Shown here in pieces: positions 8,708 through 18,384 of a stretch of 64,000 nt of DNA. Every line of letters starts with the position of its first letter. Positions within the stretch are counted from its first letter, which is position 1. Source of the DNA: Bacillus sp. EB600 (lineage in GTDB: Bacteria > Bacillota > Bacilli > Bacillales > Cytobacillaceae); the NCBI RefSeq assembly GCF_024494385.1, contig NZ_JAEVLT010000026.1:1-64000 (forward strand). Direction: 5' to 3'. The notes under the pieces are model-generated. The model had not been told where the DNA came from and did no database searches. It saw only the letters and a program-made list of their open reading frames with translations. The position numbers were made by a program, and so were the translations under genes.

Positions 8708-9562
8708 ATGGCAAAAATTGACATTTGTTCACTCGTTCGTTCAAGATACAATTCATTTACAAATACGGAAAAAAAGGTTGCAGACTACATTCTTGAAAAT
8801 ATAAAGAACGTAATCTACATGTCGATTACGGATTTAGCGGACGCTTGTAATGTAGGAGAGTCCAGCGTTTTTAGATTTTGTAAAACCATGGACCTTAAAG
8901 GATACCAAGAGTTTAAAATAGCTTTAGCTCATAGTTTATCTCTAGAAGAAGAAACCCCGCAACTGTCTAATGAGATTACCATGCTAGATACAATAGGGGA
9001 ACTATCTTCAAAGATATTATCTACAAATATTGGTGCGCTTACAGAAACGTTTAACCTTATTAATGAAAATGACATTTCTAATGCCATCGATTGTATGATA
9101 AATGCAAAAAGAATTCATTTCTTTGGTGTAGGTGCTTCTTTAATGACAGCGATGGAAGCAAAGAATAAGTTTATGCGGATCACGAATAAAACGGAGTGTT
9201 CCCTAGATTCCCATCTTCAAATCATGTCAGCTGCATTGTTAACAGAGGAGGATGTTGCAATCCTTATTTCTTACTCAGGTTCAACTAAAGATACTATTGA
9301 AGTCGCAAAGGTAGCAAAAGAAAGAGGAGCAAAGATTATTTCGATCACAAGATTTGCAAAATCACCATTAACAAATTGCTCGAATATCACATTGCTTTGT
9401 GGTTCAAATGAAGGGCCTCTTCAAGGTGGAAGTCTGTCTGCAAAGATATCGCAGCTTTACCTATTAGATATACTTTATGCTGAATATTTTAAAAGAACAT
9501 ACAAAGAGTCTGTTCTAAATAAAGAAACAACTGCAAAGGCAGTTATTGAGAAGATGCTTTAA
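8708..9562 (+). CDS. MurR/RpiR family transcriptional regulator
   Basis: A 284-residue regulator. An RpiR-type helix-turn-helix covers about residues 1-75 (TNTEKKVADYIL and SSVFRFCKTMDLKGYQEF are typical), and a SIS sugar-phosphate-binding domain follows (FGVGASLMTAMEAKNKF, LISYSGSTKDT). Such proteins sense phosphorylated amino sugars; ManNAc-6-P or GlcNAc-6-P is the likely effector here. It is encoded within the operon, 15 bases after the kinase gene. The palindrome at 258-281 is a possible operator. Confidence 0.88.
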   Translation: MAKIDICSLVRSRYNSFTNTEKKVADYILENIKNVIYMSITDLADACNVGESSVFRFCKTMDLKGYQEFKIALAHSLSLEEETPQLSNEITMLDTIGELSSKILSTNIGALTETFNLINENDISNAIDCMINAKRIHFFGVGASLMTAMEAKNKFMRITNKTECSLDSHLQIMSAALLTEEDVAILISYSGSTKDTIEVAKVAKERGAKIISITRFAKSPLTNCSNITLLCGSNEGPLQGGSLSAKISQLYLLDILYAEYFKRTYKESVLNKETTAKAVIEKML

Positions 9563-9646
9563 TAATAATGGTACTAAACATTTGTTACTATATCAAATGA
9601 TGAATTTGTGAAAAAACGAGTTTAACCGGAAGGGAAGTAAAATTTG

Positions 9647-10840
9647 ATGGTTCCGAAGGTTAGTCCTATTTTACTTAAGGGTATTCAAGTTTATACAGAA
9701 GGAAAAGTAATTGATAGTGGATATATAAAAATAAAAGAACAAAAAATAGAAGATCTAGGATCAATTGAGAATCTTACAAATGAGGATAAATATAAGGTAG
9801 TTCAGGTTCCTCCATATTATAAAGCAGTTCCTGGTTTCATTGATGTCCATATTCACGGGGTTAATGGGGCTGATGTAATGGATGCAACGCAGGAAGCGCT
9901 GGATACAATGGTTACTGCACTTCCGAAAGAAGGGACAACCAGTTTCTTAGCCACTACGATGACACAGGAAGCTAAGCAGATTGAAGCAGCGTTAAAAAAT
10001 GCCGGACAATATATCCATGAAAATCAAACTCCGGGTAATGCAGAAATACTTGGGATCCACCTTGAAGGTCCCTTTGTAAACAGCAAAAGAGCAGGAGCGC
10101 AGCCGGTACAATATATTATTGATCCTGACATTGAAGTTTTTAAAAAGTGGCAGTCTCTTTCAAATGGAATGATTAAACAAGTTACTTTAGCTCCTGAGAG
10201 ACCTGGTGGACTAGAAATGATCAAATACTTAAAGGAGCACAAGATCACTGCTTCTATTGGTCATACGGATGCTACGTATGAAGAGGTAATTGAAGCAATT
10301 GCAGCAGGTTCCAATCAAGTAACACACCTTTTCAATCAAATGAGCGGGCTGCATCACCGTAACCCGGGTGTCGTCGGTGCTGCATTTTTAAGGGATGAAT
10401 TAATAGCGGAACTGATTGTTGATGGCGTCCATGTCCGACCAGAGGTGGTAGAGCTTGCCTACAAACAAAAAGGGAAAGATGGATTACTATTAATAACCGA
10501 TTCCATGCGGGCAAAGTGCTTGAAAGACGGTCATTATGACCTCGGAGGCCAAGATGTCACTGTTGAGGATGGAAAAGCCATTCTTGAAGACGGGACCCTT
10601 GCAGGCAGCATATTGAGATTGGGCACAGCGGTTAAAAATGTTCAAACCTATACAGGATGTTCCCTTAAGGATGCAATTGAAATGGCTTCAGTGAATCCTG
10701 CTAAGCAACTAAATGTTTTTGACCGAAAAGGCAGCATTGCAGTTGGAAAAGATGCAGACATCGTTATCCTTGATGATCAATTTGATGTTTTTATGACAGT
10801 ATGCCGGGGAGAAGTGGCTTTTAAAAAGGAGGGGAAATGA
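9647..10840 (+). CDS. nagA: N-acetylglucosamine-6-phosphate deacetylase
   Basis: A 397-residue amidohydrolase that removes acetate from GlcNAc-6-phosphate. It has the metal-binding FIDVHIHG near residues 64-71, GIHLEGPFV with the metal-binding Glu, SIGHTDATYEE, and VTHLFNQMSGLHHRNPG with the substrate-binding histidines. The ATG at 9647, following AGGGAAG, is chosen over an adjacent TTG. The next gene starts one base after its stop codon, giving tight coupling to nagB. Confidence 0.94.
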   Translation: MVPKVSPILLKGIQVYTEGKVIDSGYIKIKEQKIEDLGSIENLTNEDKYKVVQVPPYYKAVPGFIDVHIHGVNGADVMDATQEALDTMVTALPKEGTTSFLATTMTQEAKQIEAALKNAGQYIHENQTPGNAEILGIHLEGPFVNSKRAGAQPVQYIIDPDIEVFKKWQSLSNGMIKQVTLAPERPGGLEMIKYLKEHKITASIGHTDATYEEVIEAIAAGSNQVTHLFNQMSGLHHRNPGVVGAAFLRDELIAELIVDGVHVRPEVVELAYKQKGKDGLLLITDSMRAKCLKDGHYDLGGQDVTVEDGKAILEDGTLAGSILRLGTAVKNVQTYTGCSLKDAIEMASVNPAKQLNVFDRKGSIAVGKDADIVILDDQFDVFMTVCRGEVAFKKEGK

Positions 10841-10841
10841 A

Positions 10842-11579
10842 GTGAAAATAATTGAAGTCAAGAATTATCAGCAAATGAGTAATAAGGCGGCTGAATATAT
10901 CATTGAAAAGGTTATTAAGTATCCAAGCATTACACTTGGTCTTGCTACTGGCGGAACACCAATTGGAACTTACCGAAAATTAATTGAAGATCATCAAAAA
11001 AATGAAACCTCCTATCAGAAGGTTACTACCTTTAATTTAGATGAGTACATTGGACTTTCAGGAGAAAATAAAAATAGCTATCGTTATTTCATGAATGAAC
11101 AGCTGTTTAATCATATTGATATAAAAAAAACGAAGACTTATGTTCCTCGCGGTGATGTGGATGATGTGCAAAAGGAATGTCTTTATTATGAAGAATTACT
11201 AGCTAAACACGGCGGCGTTGATCTTCAAATTTTGGGTATAGGCAGTAACGGCCATATTGGCTTCAATGAGCCTGGAACTTCATTTGAATCTAAAACCCAT
11301 ATTGTGAATCTCACCCCCTCGACGATACAAGCGAATGCAAGATTCTTTAACCGGGTGAAAGAAGTTCCTACTAAAGCAATTACAATGGGGATTTCAACGA
11401 TTATGAAAAGTAAAGAAATTTTATTGTTGATTTCAGGTGAAACAAAAAGAGATGCTCTGTTCAGACTCTTAAATGGAGATGTGAATGAAAGTTTCCCAGC
11501 CTCTGTTCTGAAAAACCATCCATCCGTGACAATAATTGCAGATGAGGCTGCTGTTGCAGATATAAAAATTCAATGTTAA
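10842..11579 (+). CDS. nagB: Glucosamine-6-phosphate deaminase
   Basis: A 245-residue NagB that converts glucosamine-6-phosphate to fructose-6-phosphate and ammonia, ending the amino sugar route. Motifs present are GLATGGTPIGTY, FNLDEYIGL with the catalytic Asp, GIGSNGHIGFNEPG, and TMGISTIM. It starts with GTG, preceded by AGGAGGGG inside the nagA end. Length is typical of Bacillus NagB. Confidence 0.94.
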   Translation: MKIIEVKNYQQMSNKAAEYIIEKVIKYPSITLGLATGGTPIGTYRKLIEDHQKNETSYQKVTTFNLDEYIGLSGENKNSYRYFMNEQLFNHIDIKKTKTYVPRGDVDDVQKECLYYEELLAKHGGVDLQILGIGSNGHIGFNEPGTSFESKTHIVNLTPSTIQANARFFNRVKEVPTKAITMGISTIMKSKEILLLISGETKRDALFRLLNGDVNESFPASVLKNHPSVTIIADEAAVADIKIQC

Positions 11580-11677
11580 CTTTAAAATGGTCCCTTTTGT
11601 GACCCTTTTTTTGTCACTATCATGTGTATAAGCAAACTAATTACTCCTCAGCCGATCAAAGTGAGGCGGATTTAAAG

Positions 11678-11710
11678 AGGAACAACCCCGTTAGTCTCGA
11701 GGTTGTTCCT
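11678..11710. terminator. Terminator shared by the convergent nagB and msmK/ugpC-type genes
   Basis: AGGAACAACC and GGTTGTTCCT form a 10-bp stem around a 13-base loop, between two genes that face each other. Confidence 0.75.
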
Positions 11711-11722
11711 TGATTCCTATTA

Positions 11723-12835
11723 TCAGTTTTCACCGGCATGCCTGATACGTAATTCAGTATCAACATCAAAGAAGTGTGCTTTGTTCATATCAAACGCGAG
11801 CTCTAATGTATCGCCAGGTTTGATATCTGTACGGGAATCAATCCGGGCGACAAAGTCTTGGCCGCCAAAGTTGGAGTAGATCATTGTTTCCGCGCCTGTC
11901 AATTCAGAAACATCAACATGGGCAGAAAACTTAGATCCGACAGATGCATCAATGAAAAGCGGCTCATCATGAATATCTTCTGGTCGTACGCCTAAAATGA
12001 TTGGTTTATCAATATAGCCTAGTCCACGGAGATTTTTCATTTTACCCTCTGGAACGGACACCGAAGCATTTCCAATAATAAACTTTCCATCTTCAAGTTT
12101 CCCTTTAAAAAAGTTCATGGCTGGTGATCCAATAAATCCCCCTACAAAAACATTTTCCGGCTTTTCATATACTTCTTTAGGTGCTCCAACCTGCTGAATA
12201 ATTCCATCCTTCATGACAACTAAACGGGTTGCCATAGTCATTGCCTCAGTTTGGTCGTGGGTAACGTAAATTGTAGTCGTTTGCAGGCGGCGGTGAAGCT
12301 TTGCAATTTCAGTACGCATCGCAACACGTAGTTTGGCATCAAGGTTAGAAAGTGGTTCATCCATTAAGAATACCTTAGCATCACGAACAATCGCACGTCC
12401 TAAAGCAACACGTTGCCTTTGTCCGCCTGAAAGTGCTTTTGGTTTCCGGGTTAAGTACGGATCTAAGCCAAGGATTTTTGCTGCTTCATTTACACGACGG
12501 TCAATTTCGTCCTTTGGAAATTTACGGAGCTTTAATCCGAATGCCATGTTTTCGTATACAGTCATATGGGGATAAAGGGCATAGTTTTGAAATACCATTG
12601 CAATATCACGGTCTTTGGGAGCTACATCGTTGACTCTATTTCCATCAATGTAAAAATCACCTTTAGAAATCTCTTCAAGTCCTGCAATCATCCGTAAAGT
12701 TGTCGATTTTCCACAGCCTGATGGTCCAACAAACACGATAAATTCTTTATCCTCAATATGCAGGTTAAAATCTTCTACTGCCGTAACTTTATTATCATAG
12801 ATTTTATAAATATGATCTAATACTAATTCAGCCAT
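11723..12835 (-). CDS. Carbohydrate ABC importer ATPase (MsmK/UgpC family)
   Basis: A 370-residue ATPase that energises CUT1 sugar importers. It shows Walker A GPSGCGKST near residues 37-45, signature ALSGGQRQR, Walker B KVFLMDEP, and a C-terminal TOBE-type regulatory domain (LGVRPEDIH). The ATG at 12835 follows AAGGAGGC and gives the standard MAELVLDHI start. The frame is open for 85 codons further upstream, but that stretch lacks family resemblance. As the only ATPase nearby, it probably serves the sialic acid permeases and perhaps others. Confidence 0.9.
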   Translation of the reverse strand: MAELVLDHIYKIYDNKVTAVEDFNLHIEDKEFIVFVGPSGCGKSTTLRMIAGLEEISKGDFYIDGNRVNDVAPKDRDIAMVFQNYALYPHMTVYENMAFGLKLRKFPKDEIDRRVNEAAKILGLDPYLTRKPKALSGGQRQRVALGRAIVRDAKVFLMDEPLSNLDAKLRVAMRTEIAKLHRRLQTTTIYVTHDQTEAMTMATRLVVMKDGIIQQVGAPKEVYEKPENVFVGGFIGSPAMNFFKGKLEDGKFIIGNASVSVPEGKMKNLRGLGYIDKPIILGVRPEDIHDEPLFIDASVGSKFSAHVDVSELTGAETMIYSNFGGQDFVARIDSRTDIKPGDTLELAFDMNKAHFFDVDTELRIRHAGEN

Positions 12836-13253
12836 TTGAAAAGCCTCCTTGAATACTTGCTTATGATAGTAGTTTATCAAGAAGTAAGCGCTTAATGGTA
12901 TGGACAAACTGCATAAAGTTCCTTTGTGCAGTTTTACCGACTGTTTATTCTTTTCCTCAAAAATAATGCATGCTAAAGACAGTAAAGCCTCACAAAAGCC
13001 CTTAAATTGGATTCCGGTTTTTTTAGTGAAATTAGTCAAGAAGGTATTGTTCAAGGGAAATTTTGAAACGATCAAGCATTTTTCATTCAATAAAGGATAC
13101 TTCGATCATCAAGCCTTTTTGCTCAAATCCCGAAAATCATGTAAACTACAGGTAGCCATTGGTTCCTTAGGCACGACCTAAGGTTTTTTGCACGTTATAA
13201 AAACGCTTATTTTGAAATAAAAGGGTATAGGCTATAATTAAAAGGTGATCAAA
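12836..13253. other. Intergenic region with a 12905-12932 hairpin and an orphan + strand terminator
   Basis: No gene is supported here. A stem AAACTGCA/TGCAGTTT lies upstream of the minus-strand ATPase gene, together with a cre-like TTAAGCGCTTA core at about 12884-12894. At 13165-13189, CCTTAGG-CACGA-CCTAAGG followed by TTTTTT is a clear + strand terminator with no + strand gene before it. In B. subtilis thiL lies at this position; here it is absent. A TATAAT (13233-13238) begins tsaE transcription. Confidence 0.5.
13165..13189 (+). terminator. Orphan intrinsic terminator upstream of tsaE
   Basis: A 7-bp perfect stem (CCTTAGG/CCTAAGG) with a five-base loop is followed by six T residues. The nearest + strand gene upstream is nagB, more than 1.5 kb away and already terminated. 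It may end a small RNA or be the relic of a lost gene such as thiL. Confidence 0.65.
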
Positions 13254-13709
13254 ATGAATCCATACACAATCAATACAAATGATGAAGTTCAGACTTCCCA
13301 ACTTGCGGAACGGCTGGCCGTCCTCCTTCAACCAGGTGATGTAATTGCGCTGGAGGGAGATCTTGGTGCCGGTAAGACGACTTTTACAAAAGGGCTGGCA
13401 AAAGGACTTGAAATTAAAAGAACCGTTAATAGTCCGACATTTACGATTATTAAAGAGTATCACGGAAGGCTCCCATTGTATCATATGGATGTATACCGGG
13501 TCGAAAATGCTTTTGAAGACTTGGGATTTGATGAATACTTTGAAGGTGATGGCGTTACGGTAGTGGAATGGGCTCATTTAATTGAAGAGCAGCTGCCGGC
13601 GGAACGGTTGACGATCTACTTTTATCACGAGGAAGATAACAATCGAAAAATTGAACTAGTTCCGGTTGGAAAAAGATATGAGCAATTATGTAAGGAGATT
13701 TTCTCATGA
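13254..13709 (+). CDS. tsaE: tRNA t6A biosynthesis ATPase TsaE
   Basis: A 151-residue P-loop protein of the TsaE (YdiB/YjeE) family, which works with TsaB and TsaD to make N6-threonylcarbamoyladenosine at position 37 of ANN-decoding tRNAs. Walker A is GDLGAGKTT near residues 35-43, and the family segments [17 protein letters not shown] and VEWAH are present. The ATG at 13254 follows AAGGTG. Its last four bases overlap tsaB, indicating translational coupling. Confidence 0.95.
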   Translation: MNPYTINTNDEVQTSQLAERLAVLLQPGDVIALEGDLGAGKTTFTKGLAKGLEIKRTVNSPTFTIIKEYHGRLPLYHMDVYRVENAFEDLGFDEYFEGDGVTVVEWAHLIEEQLPAERLTIYFYHEEDNNRKIELVPVGKRYEQLCKEIFS

Positions 13710-14404
13710 CAGTTTTAGCGATTGATACTTCTAATCAAGCATTAGGAGTGGCGCTTTTAGATGAAGATAAGATCATTGGTGAGTATATCACGAATATGAA
13801 AAAGAACCATTCAATTCGAATTATGCCGGCTATTCAAATGTTAATGAAAGACTGTGAACGTACTCCAAGGGATTTAAGCAAAATTGTTGTCGCAAGAGGG
13901 CCGGGTTCCTATACCGGTTTACGGATAGGGGTAACGATTGCGAAGACAATGGCTTGGTCGTTACATCTTCCGCTTGTTGGAATTTCCAGTCTGGAAGTTC
14001 TCGCTGCTGGAGCAGGCCGTTATTTTGATGGAGTTGTGACGCCACTATTCGATGCACGCAGAGGACAAGTTTATACTGGCGTATATCATTTCCAAAATGG
14101 ACAACTCGAAGCCATTCAGAGTGATCAATTGGTTATGGTAGCAGAATGGGCTGAAAAATTAAAATCGATCGAGAAGCAAATTCTGTTTATCGGAAGTGAT
14201 TTGGCTATTCATCGCCCGACAATTGAAGGAATTCTAGGTAGACAAGCACTTTTTGCGGAAATAACAGAGAATAATCCTCGACCGTCTGAGCTTGCTTTAT
14301 TGGGGAAAAATAAGCCAGGTGAAGATATTCACTCTTTTGTTCCGAATTATATTCGGTTAGCAGAAGCCGAGGCAAAATGGTTAGAAGCAAAAGGACAAAA
14401 ATAA
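13706..14404 (+). CDS. tsaB: tRNA t6A biosynthesis protein TsaB
   Basis: A 232-residue ASKHA-fold protein that is the inactive partner of TsaD. It begins VLAIDTSNQALGVALL and carries the family block ARGPGSYTGLRIG near residues 64-76 and the FDARRGQVY segment. It overlaps tsaE by four bases and precedes rimI, as in B. subtilis. Confidence 0.95.
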   Translation: MTVLAIDTSNQALGVALLDEDKIIGEYITNMKKNHSIRIMPAIQMLMKDCERTPRDLSKIVVARGPGSYTGLRIGVTIAKTMAWSLHLPLVGISSLEVLAAGAGRYFDGVVTPLFDARRGQVYTGVYHFQNGQLEAIQSDQLVMVAEWAEKLKSIEKQILFIGSDLAIHRPTIEGILGRQALFAEITENNPRPSELALLGKNKPGEDIHSFVPNYIRLAEAEAKWLEAKGQK

Positions 14405-14426
14405 ACAGGGATAGGAATAGAGAGAA

Positions 14427-14876
14427 ATGGATGAATCAATCGTTTTTCGGTTTATGAGGGAAGAGGATATTGACCAGGTGTTAGAAATTGAGCATGCCTC
14501 CTTTGCAACACCTTGGAGCCGTGAAGCTTTTTATAATGAACTTAACATGAATAAATTTGCAATTTATATTGTACTTGAAATTGACAAAAAAGTTGTCGGG
14601 TACTGTGGAGTCTGGATAGTGGTTGATGAAGCGCATGTAACAAACATCGCCATATTACCAGACTATAGAGGCAAAAAACTGGGAGACGCTTTAATGCAGA
14701 ATCTCTTTGAGGTTGCCAAAACGATGGGGGCAAAAAGCATGACACTTGAAGTGCGGGTTACGAACTATATTGCCCAATCGCTATATCGGAAATTTGGTTT
14801 TCAGAATGGCGGTCTACGTAAGAATTATTATACAGATAATCATGAAGATGCATTAGTAATGTGGGTGAGATTATGA
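14427..14876 (+). CDS. rimI: Ribosomal protein S18 alanine N-acetyltransferase
   Basis: A 149-residue GNAT acetyltransferase of RimI type. Motif [17 protein letters not shown] (about residues 70-85), contains the acetyl-CoA-binding RGKKLG loop, and [18 protein letters not shown] is the typical RimI C-terminal part. Its stop overlaps the tsaD start (ATGA). It is the third gene of the t6A operon. Confidence 0.92.
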   Translation: MDESIVFRFMREEDIDQVLEIEHASFATPWSREAFYNELNMNKFAIYIVLEIDKKVVGYCGVWIVVDEAHVTNIAILPDYRGKKLGDALMQNLFEVAKTMGAKSMTLEVRVTNYIAQSLYRKFGFQNGGLRKNYYTDNHEDALVMWVRL

Positions 14877-15898
14877 AAAAAGACCAATTGGTAATGGGAG
14901 TCGAATCAAGCTGTGATGAAACAGCGGTAGCGATTATTAAAAACGGCCGGGAAATCGTTGCAAATGTTGTCGCCTCTCAAATTGAAAGTCATAAGCGCTT
15001 TGGCGGGGTCGTTCCTGAAATTGCCTCCCGCCACCATGTTGAGCAAATAACAATCGTGTTAGAGGAAGCGATGAACCAATCAGGTCTTACCTTTGCTGAC
15101 CTTGATGCGATTGCCGTTACGGAAGGACCAGGGTTAGTCGGGGCTTTATTAATTGGCGTAAATGCTGCAAAAGCGCTGGCATTTGCCCATGATATTCCGC
15201 TTGTCGCTGTCCATCATATTGCTGGACATATTTATGCGAACCGATTAGTCTCAGAAATGAAGTTTCCGCTTATCGCCCTTGTGGTGTCAGGAGGCCATAC
15301 AGAGTTGGTTTATATGAAGGAGCATGGTCACTTTGAAGTAATTGGGGAAACAAGAGACGATGCTGCTGGTGAAGCTTATGATAAGGTTGCCAGGACATTA
15401 AATTTGACGTATCCGGGTGGTCCGCAGATTGACCGTTTAGCACAGGAAGGAAAACCTACAATCGATTTGCCAAGAGCGTGGTTAGAGGAGAATTCCTATG
15501 ATTTCAGCTTTAGCGGTTTAAAATCAGCCGTTATTAATACGGTTCATAATGCAGAACAACGCGGTGAAAAAATTGCACCAGAAGATTTGGCTGCCAGCTT
15601 TCAAGCAAGTGTGGTGGAAGTACTCGTAACGAAAACAGAAAAGGCAGTAGCAGAATACGGCGTGAAGCAAGTATTGTTAGCAGGAGGAGTTGCTGCCAAT
15701 AAAGGCTTACGAACCGCTTTAAGTGCCGCTTTTGCCAATAAAGAAGAAATTGAATTGGTTATTCCTCCTATATCGTTTTGTACAGATAACGCGGCTATGA
15801 TTGCTGCTGCCGGAAGTATTATGTATGACAAAGGAAAACGTGCTGAATTATCGTTAAATGCTAATCCAGGACTTGAAATTGAAAAATATAATGACTGA
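14873..15898 (+). CDS. tsaD: tRNA N6-adenosine threonylcarbamoyltransferase TsaD
   Basis: A 341-residue TsaD (Gcp/Kae1) enzyme that transfers threonylcarbamoyl to A37 of tRNA. Key features are the N-terminal [10 protein letters not shown], the iron-binding HHIAGH (two His), [10 protein letters not shown], and [10 protein letters not shown] near the C-terminus. The ATG at 14873 is chosen because it overlaps the rimI stop and gives the conserved start. A GTG four codons earlier is also in frame. Confidence 0.95.
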   Translation: MKKDQLVMGVESSCDETAVAIIKNGREIVANVVASQIESHKRFGGVVPEIASRHHVEQITIVLEEAMNQSGLTFADLDAIAVTEGPGLVGALLIGVNAAKALAFAHDIPLVAVHHIAGHIYANRLVSEMKFPLIALVVSGGHTELVYMKEHGHFEVIGETRDDAAGEAYDKVARTLNLTYPGGPQIDRLAQEGKPTIDLPRAWLEENSYDFSFSGLKSAVINTVHNAEQRGEKIAPEDLAASFQASVVEVLVTKTEKAVAEYGVKQVLLAGGVAANKGLRTALSAAFANKEEIELVIPPISFCTDNAAMIAAAGSIMYDKGKRAELSLNANPGLEIEKYND

Positions 15899-16001
15899 TT
15901 TTTCCTTAAAAGAGCCAATGTGTTTCAACATCCATATATAGCATGAGGGTAATTCACTGATTGCTAAATATGGTTAGCGATAACAACTTTGGTTCTTTTT
16001 T

Positions 16002-16233
16002 TGTGGATAACTTAAAAAATTTAATGAGGTAACAAATGAATAATGTTGATAAACCGAACTAGTCCTGTTGACAATGTGGATAACTTTAACGATTTCTGTG
16101 GATAATGTGGAAAACCTTTTGGAAAGTTGGAGATTTACCTTTTTAACTGTGGATAACTTTGTGGAAAAAAGGCGGGAATTGTTTCCCGCCTTGTTACTGT
16201 CTAGGAAATTATAAAATAATAACCTGTGGATAA
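16002..16233. promoter_or_regulatory. DnaA-box cluster (five perfect boxes)
   Basis: TGTGGATAA, the complement of the perfect DnaA box TTATCCACA, occurs at 16002-16010, 16075-16083, 16097-16105, 16148-16156 and 16225-16233, always in the same orientation. Two one-mismatch copies (TGTGGAAAA) lie at 16106 and 16160. The cluster fills the gap between tsaD and ydiF. I recall that B. subtilis has a described DnaA-box cluster at this same gcp-ydiF position that helps restrain replication initiation. No origin-type AT-rich unwinding element or dnaA/dnaN gene is present. Confidence 0.85.
16169..16192. terminator. Bidirectional terminator between tsaD and ydiF
   Basis: AAGGCGGGAA and TTCCCGCCTT form a 10-bp GC-rich stem with a four-base loop. 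The T-run is strongest for the minus strand, so it ends ydiF transcription. It sits among the DnaA boxes. Confidence 0.88.
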
Positions 16234-16288
16234 CTTTTAATGAAGGTAATAAAGGAAAAAGTTGATACTCTTTCGAAAGCTTACCCGT

Positions 16289-18208
16289 TTATTCCTCCGC
16301 CAACTCTGCCCACTCGTCCATGAGCTTCTCTAGGTCTGCTTTGGATTGTTCATTTATTTCAGTAATCGCCAATACTTTCTCGTGATCTTGGAAAACACCC
16401 GGATCACAAAGCTGTTGTTCGTATTCGCCAATCATTTCTTCAAGCTCTTCAATTTTTAATTCAAGTTCTTCAAGCTTTCGTTTCCGCTGCCTTTCTTGCT
16501 TTTTACTTTCTTTATCTTGTTGATAGGTGGTCTTGTCCTGCGGATCTGATATTGCCACAGCTTTTGTTGATAATTTTTCCAGCTGCACGAGTTCTTCTAT
16601 CTCGGTTTTCTTTTCAACATAATAATCATAATCGCCGAGAAATTCTGTGCTGCCTTCATTACTCAATTCTATAACCTTGGTTGCAATTCGATTAATAAAA
16701 TACCGGTCATGCGAAACAAATAAAATTGTACCGGGGTAATCAATTAAGGCATTTTCGAGTACTTCCTTGCTGTCGAGATCAAGATGGTTGGTAGGCTCGT
16801 CCAAAATTAATAAATTTGCCTTTTCCAACATTAACTTTGCCAAAGCAAGCCTAGCTTTCTCGCCACCGCTTAAGGTAGAAACAATTTTTAAGACATCGTC
16901 ACCAGAGAATAAAAAGTTACCTAGAGTGGTGCGGATTTCTTTTTCCGGCTTTAATGGATAATCATCCCAAAGTTCGTTCAATACTCGTTTGTTGGATGTT
17001 AATTCAGCCTGCTCCTGGTCGTAGTATCCAATTGATAAGTTCGATCCATATTGAACGGAGCCTGAAAGGGATGGCTGCTTTTTAATGATTGTTTTCAGCA
17101 AGGTTGACTTTCCAATCCCATTAGGACCAACAAGGGCAATGCTTTCACCTCTGGAAACGCGAAAAGAGATGCCTTCGGAAACCTTTTTACCGGAATAACC
17201 AACAGTTAGTGAATTTACCTTCAACACGTCATTTCCGCTTTGTTTTTCAATCTCAAACGAAAAGGAGGCTGATTTTTCATCACCAAGAGGACGGTCCATT
17301 CTGTCCATCTTTTCAAGCTGTTTACGGCGGCTTTGGGCTCTCTTTGTGGTTGATGCCCGAGCCAAATTCCGTTGGACAAAGTCCTCTAAATTAGCAATTT
17401 CTTGCTGTTGTTTTTCAAAAAGTTTCATGTCACGTTCATAATTAGCTGCTTTTTGGTCTAAATAAGTACTGTAGTTGCCTGTGTATTTCTTGATATGGTG
17501 GCGGGATACCTCATAAACCTGGTTAACCACCTTATCAAGAAAGTAACGGTCATGAGAAACAATTAAAATAGCACCGTCATAGCCTTGGAGGTATTGCTCC
17601 AGCCAAGAGAGGGTATCGATGTCTAAATGGTTCGTAGGCTCGTCTAAAATGAGAATGTCAGGCTTTGTTAATAAGAGTTTCCCTAAGGCAAGCCGTGTTT
17701 TTTGTCCGCCGCTTAGACTTGATATCAGTGTAGAAGGATCGTGGAAGTTTAGGCCATGCAGGACAGAGCGAATATCTGCTTCGTACTGGTAGCCGCCAAT
17801 CTCCTTAAATTTCACCTGCAATTGATCATATTCTTTAAGAACTCTTTCATATTTAGCCTGATCGTTGAAAACATCGGGATCAGCCATTTGTCCCTCTAAT
17901 TTCCTCAGGTTCTTTTCCATCATTTGAACAGACTCAAAAACCGTCAGCATTTCGTCCCAAATCGATAACCTAGATTCTAAACCAGTATTTTGTGCTAAAT
18001 AGCCAATTGCGACTTCTTTTGGTTTGATTATTTCACCATCATCATGGGATAGCTGTCCAGCTATCATCTTGAGTAAGGTCGATTTTCCAGCACCGTTACG
18101 TCCAACAAGTGCAACACGGTCCCTAGTTTGTAATTCAAGCTTTATATTCGATAAAATAAGATCAGCACCATAATATTTTGACAGTTGATTTACTTGTAAT
18201 AAAATCAT
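16289..18208 (-). CDS. ydiF: ABC-F family ribosome-associated ATPase YdiF
   Basis: A 639-residue protein with two ABC domains in one chain and no membrane segments. The first Walker A is GRNGAGKST near residues 37-45 and the second is GPNGIGKST. Both LSGGQKTRLALGKLLL and LSGGEKARLALAKLML signatures are visible, each followed by ILDEPTNHLD. A charged linker separates the domains, and a Lys/Glu-rich coiled coil covers about residues 555-639. ABC-F proteins act on the ribosome and not in transport. The start has GAGGTG upstream on its strand. Confidence 0.92.
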   Translation of the reverse strand: MILLQVNQLSKYYGADLILSNIKLELQTRDRVALVGRNGAGKSTLLKMIAGQLSHDDGEIIKPKEVAIGYLAQNTGLESRLSIWDEMLTVFESVQMMEKNLRKLEGQMADPDVFNDQAKYERVLKEYDQLQVKFKEIGGYQYEADIRSVLHGLNFHDPSTLISSLSGGQKTRLALGKLLLTKPDILILDEPTNHLDIDTLSWLEQYLQGYDGAILIVSHDRYFLDKVVNQVYEVSRHHIKKYTGNYSTYLDQKAANYERDMKLFEKQQQEIANLEDFVQRNLARASTTKRAQSRRKQLEKMDRMDRPLGDEKSASFSFEIEKQSGNDVLKVNSLTVGYSGKKVSEGISFRVSRGESIALVGPNGIGKSTLLKTIIKKQPSLSGSVQYGSNLSIGYYDQEQAELTSNKRVLNELWDDYPLKPEKEIRTTLGNFLFSGDDVLKIVSTLSGGEKARLALAKLMLEKANLLILDEPTNHLDLDSKEVLENALIDYPGTILFVSHDRYFINRIATKVIELSNEGSTEFLGDYDYYVEKKTEIEELVQLEKLSTKAVAISDPQDKTTYQQDKESKKQERQRKRKLEELELKIEELEEMIGEYEQQLCDPGVFQDHEKVLAITEINEQSKADLEKLMDEWAELAEE

Positions 18209-18384
18209 TTTTTTTCACCTCAAGTACTAGGAATAGTTTACCGTATTCCGGAGAGGTCGGCAATAAAGCTGTTGACCAGAGAAATAAGAAAATAAGCCGG
18301 GAGAACTATTTTTTATGACTAAACGTTCAAAGTTTCACACACATTTAGGATAAAATAGTGTATGATTTGTAGGGAGGAATATTT

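Noticed and set aside
11723..13090. N-terminally extended ATPase of 455 residues
   Set aside because: The extra 85 codons lack resemblance to MsmK/UgpC. A good ribosome-binding site stands before the ATG at 12835.
16002..16233. Possible replication origin
   Set aside because: DnaA boxes are present, but no dnaA or dnaN gene and no AT-rich unwinding region accompany them, and tsaD and ydiF are in their ordinary place.
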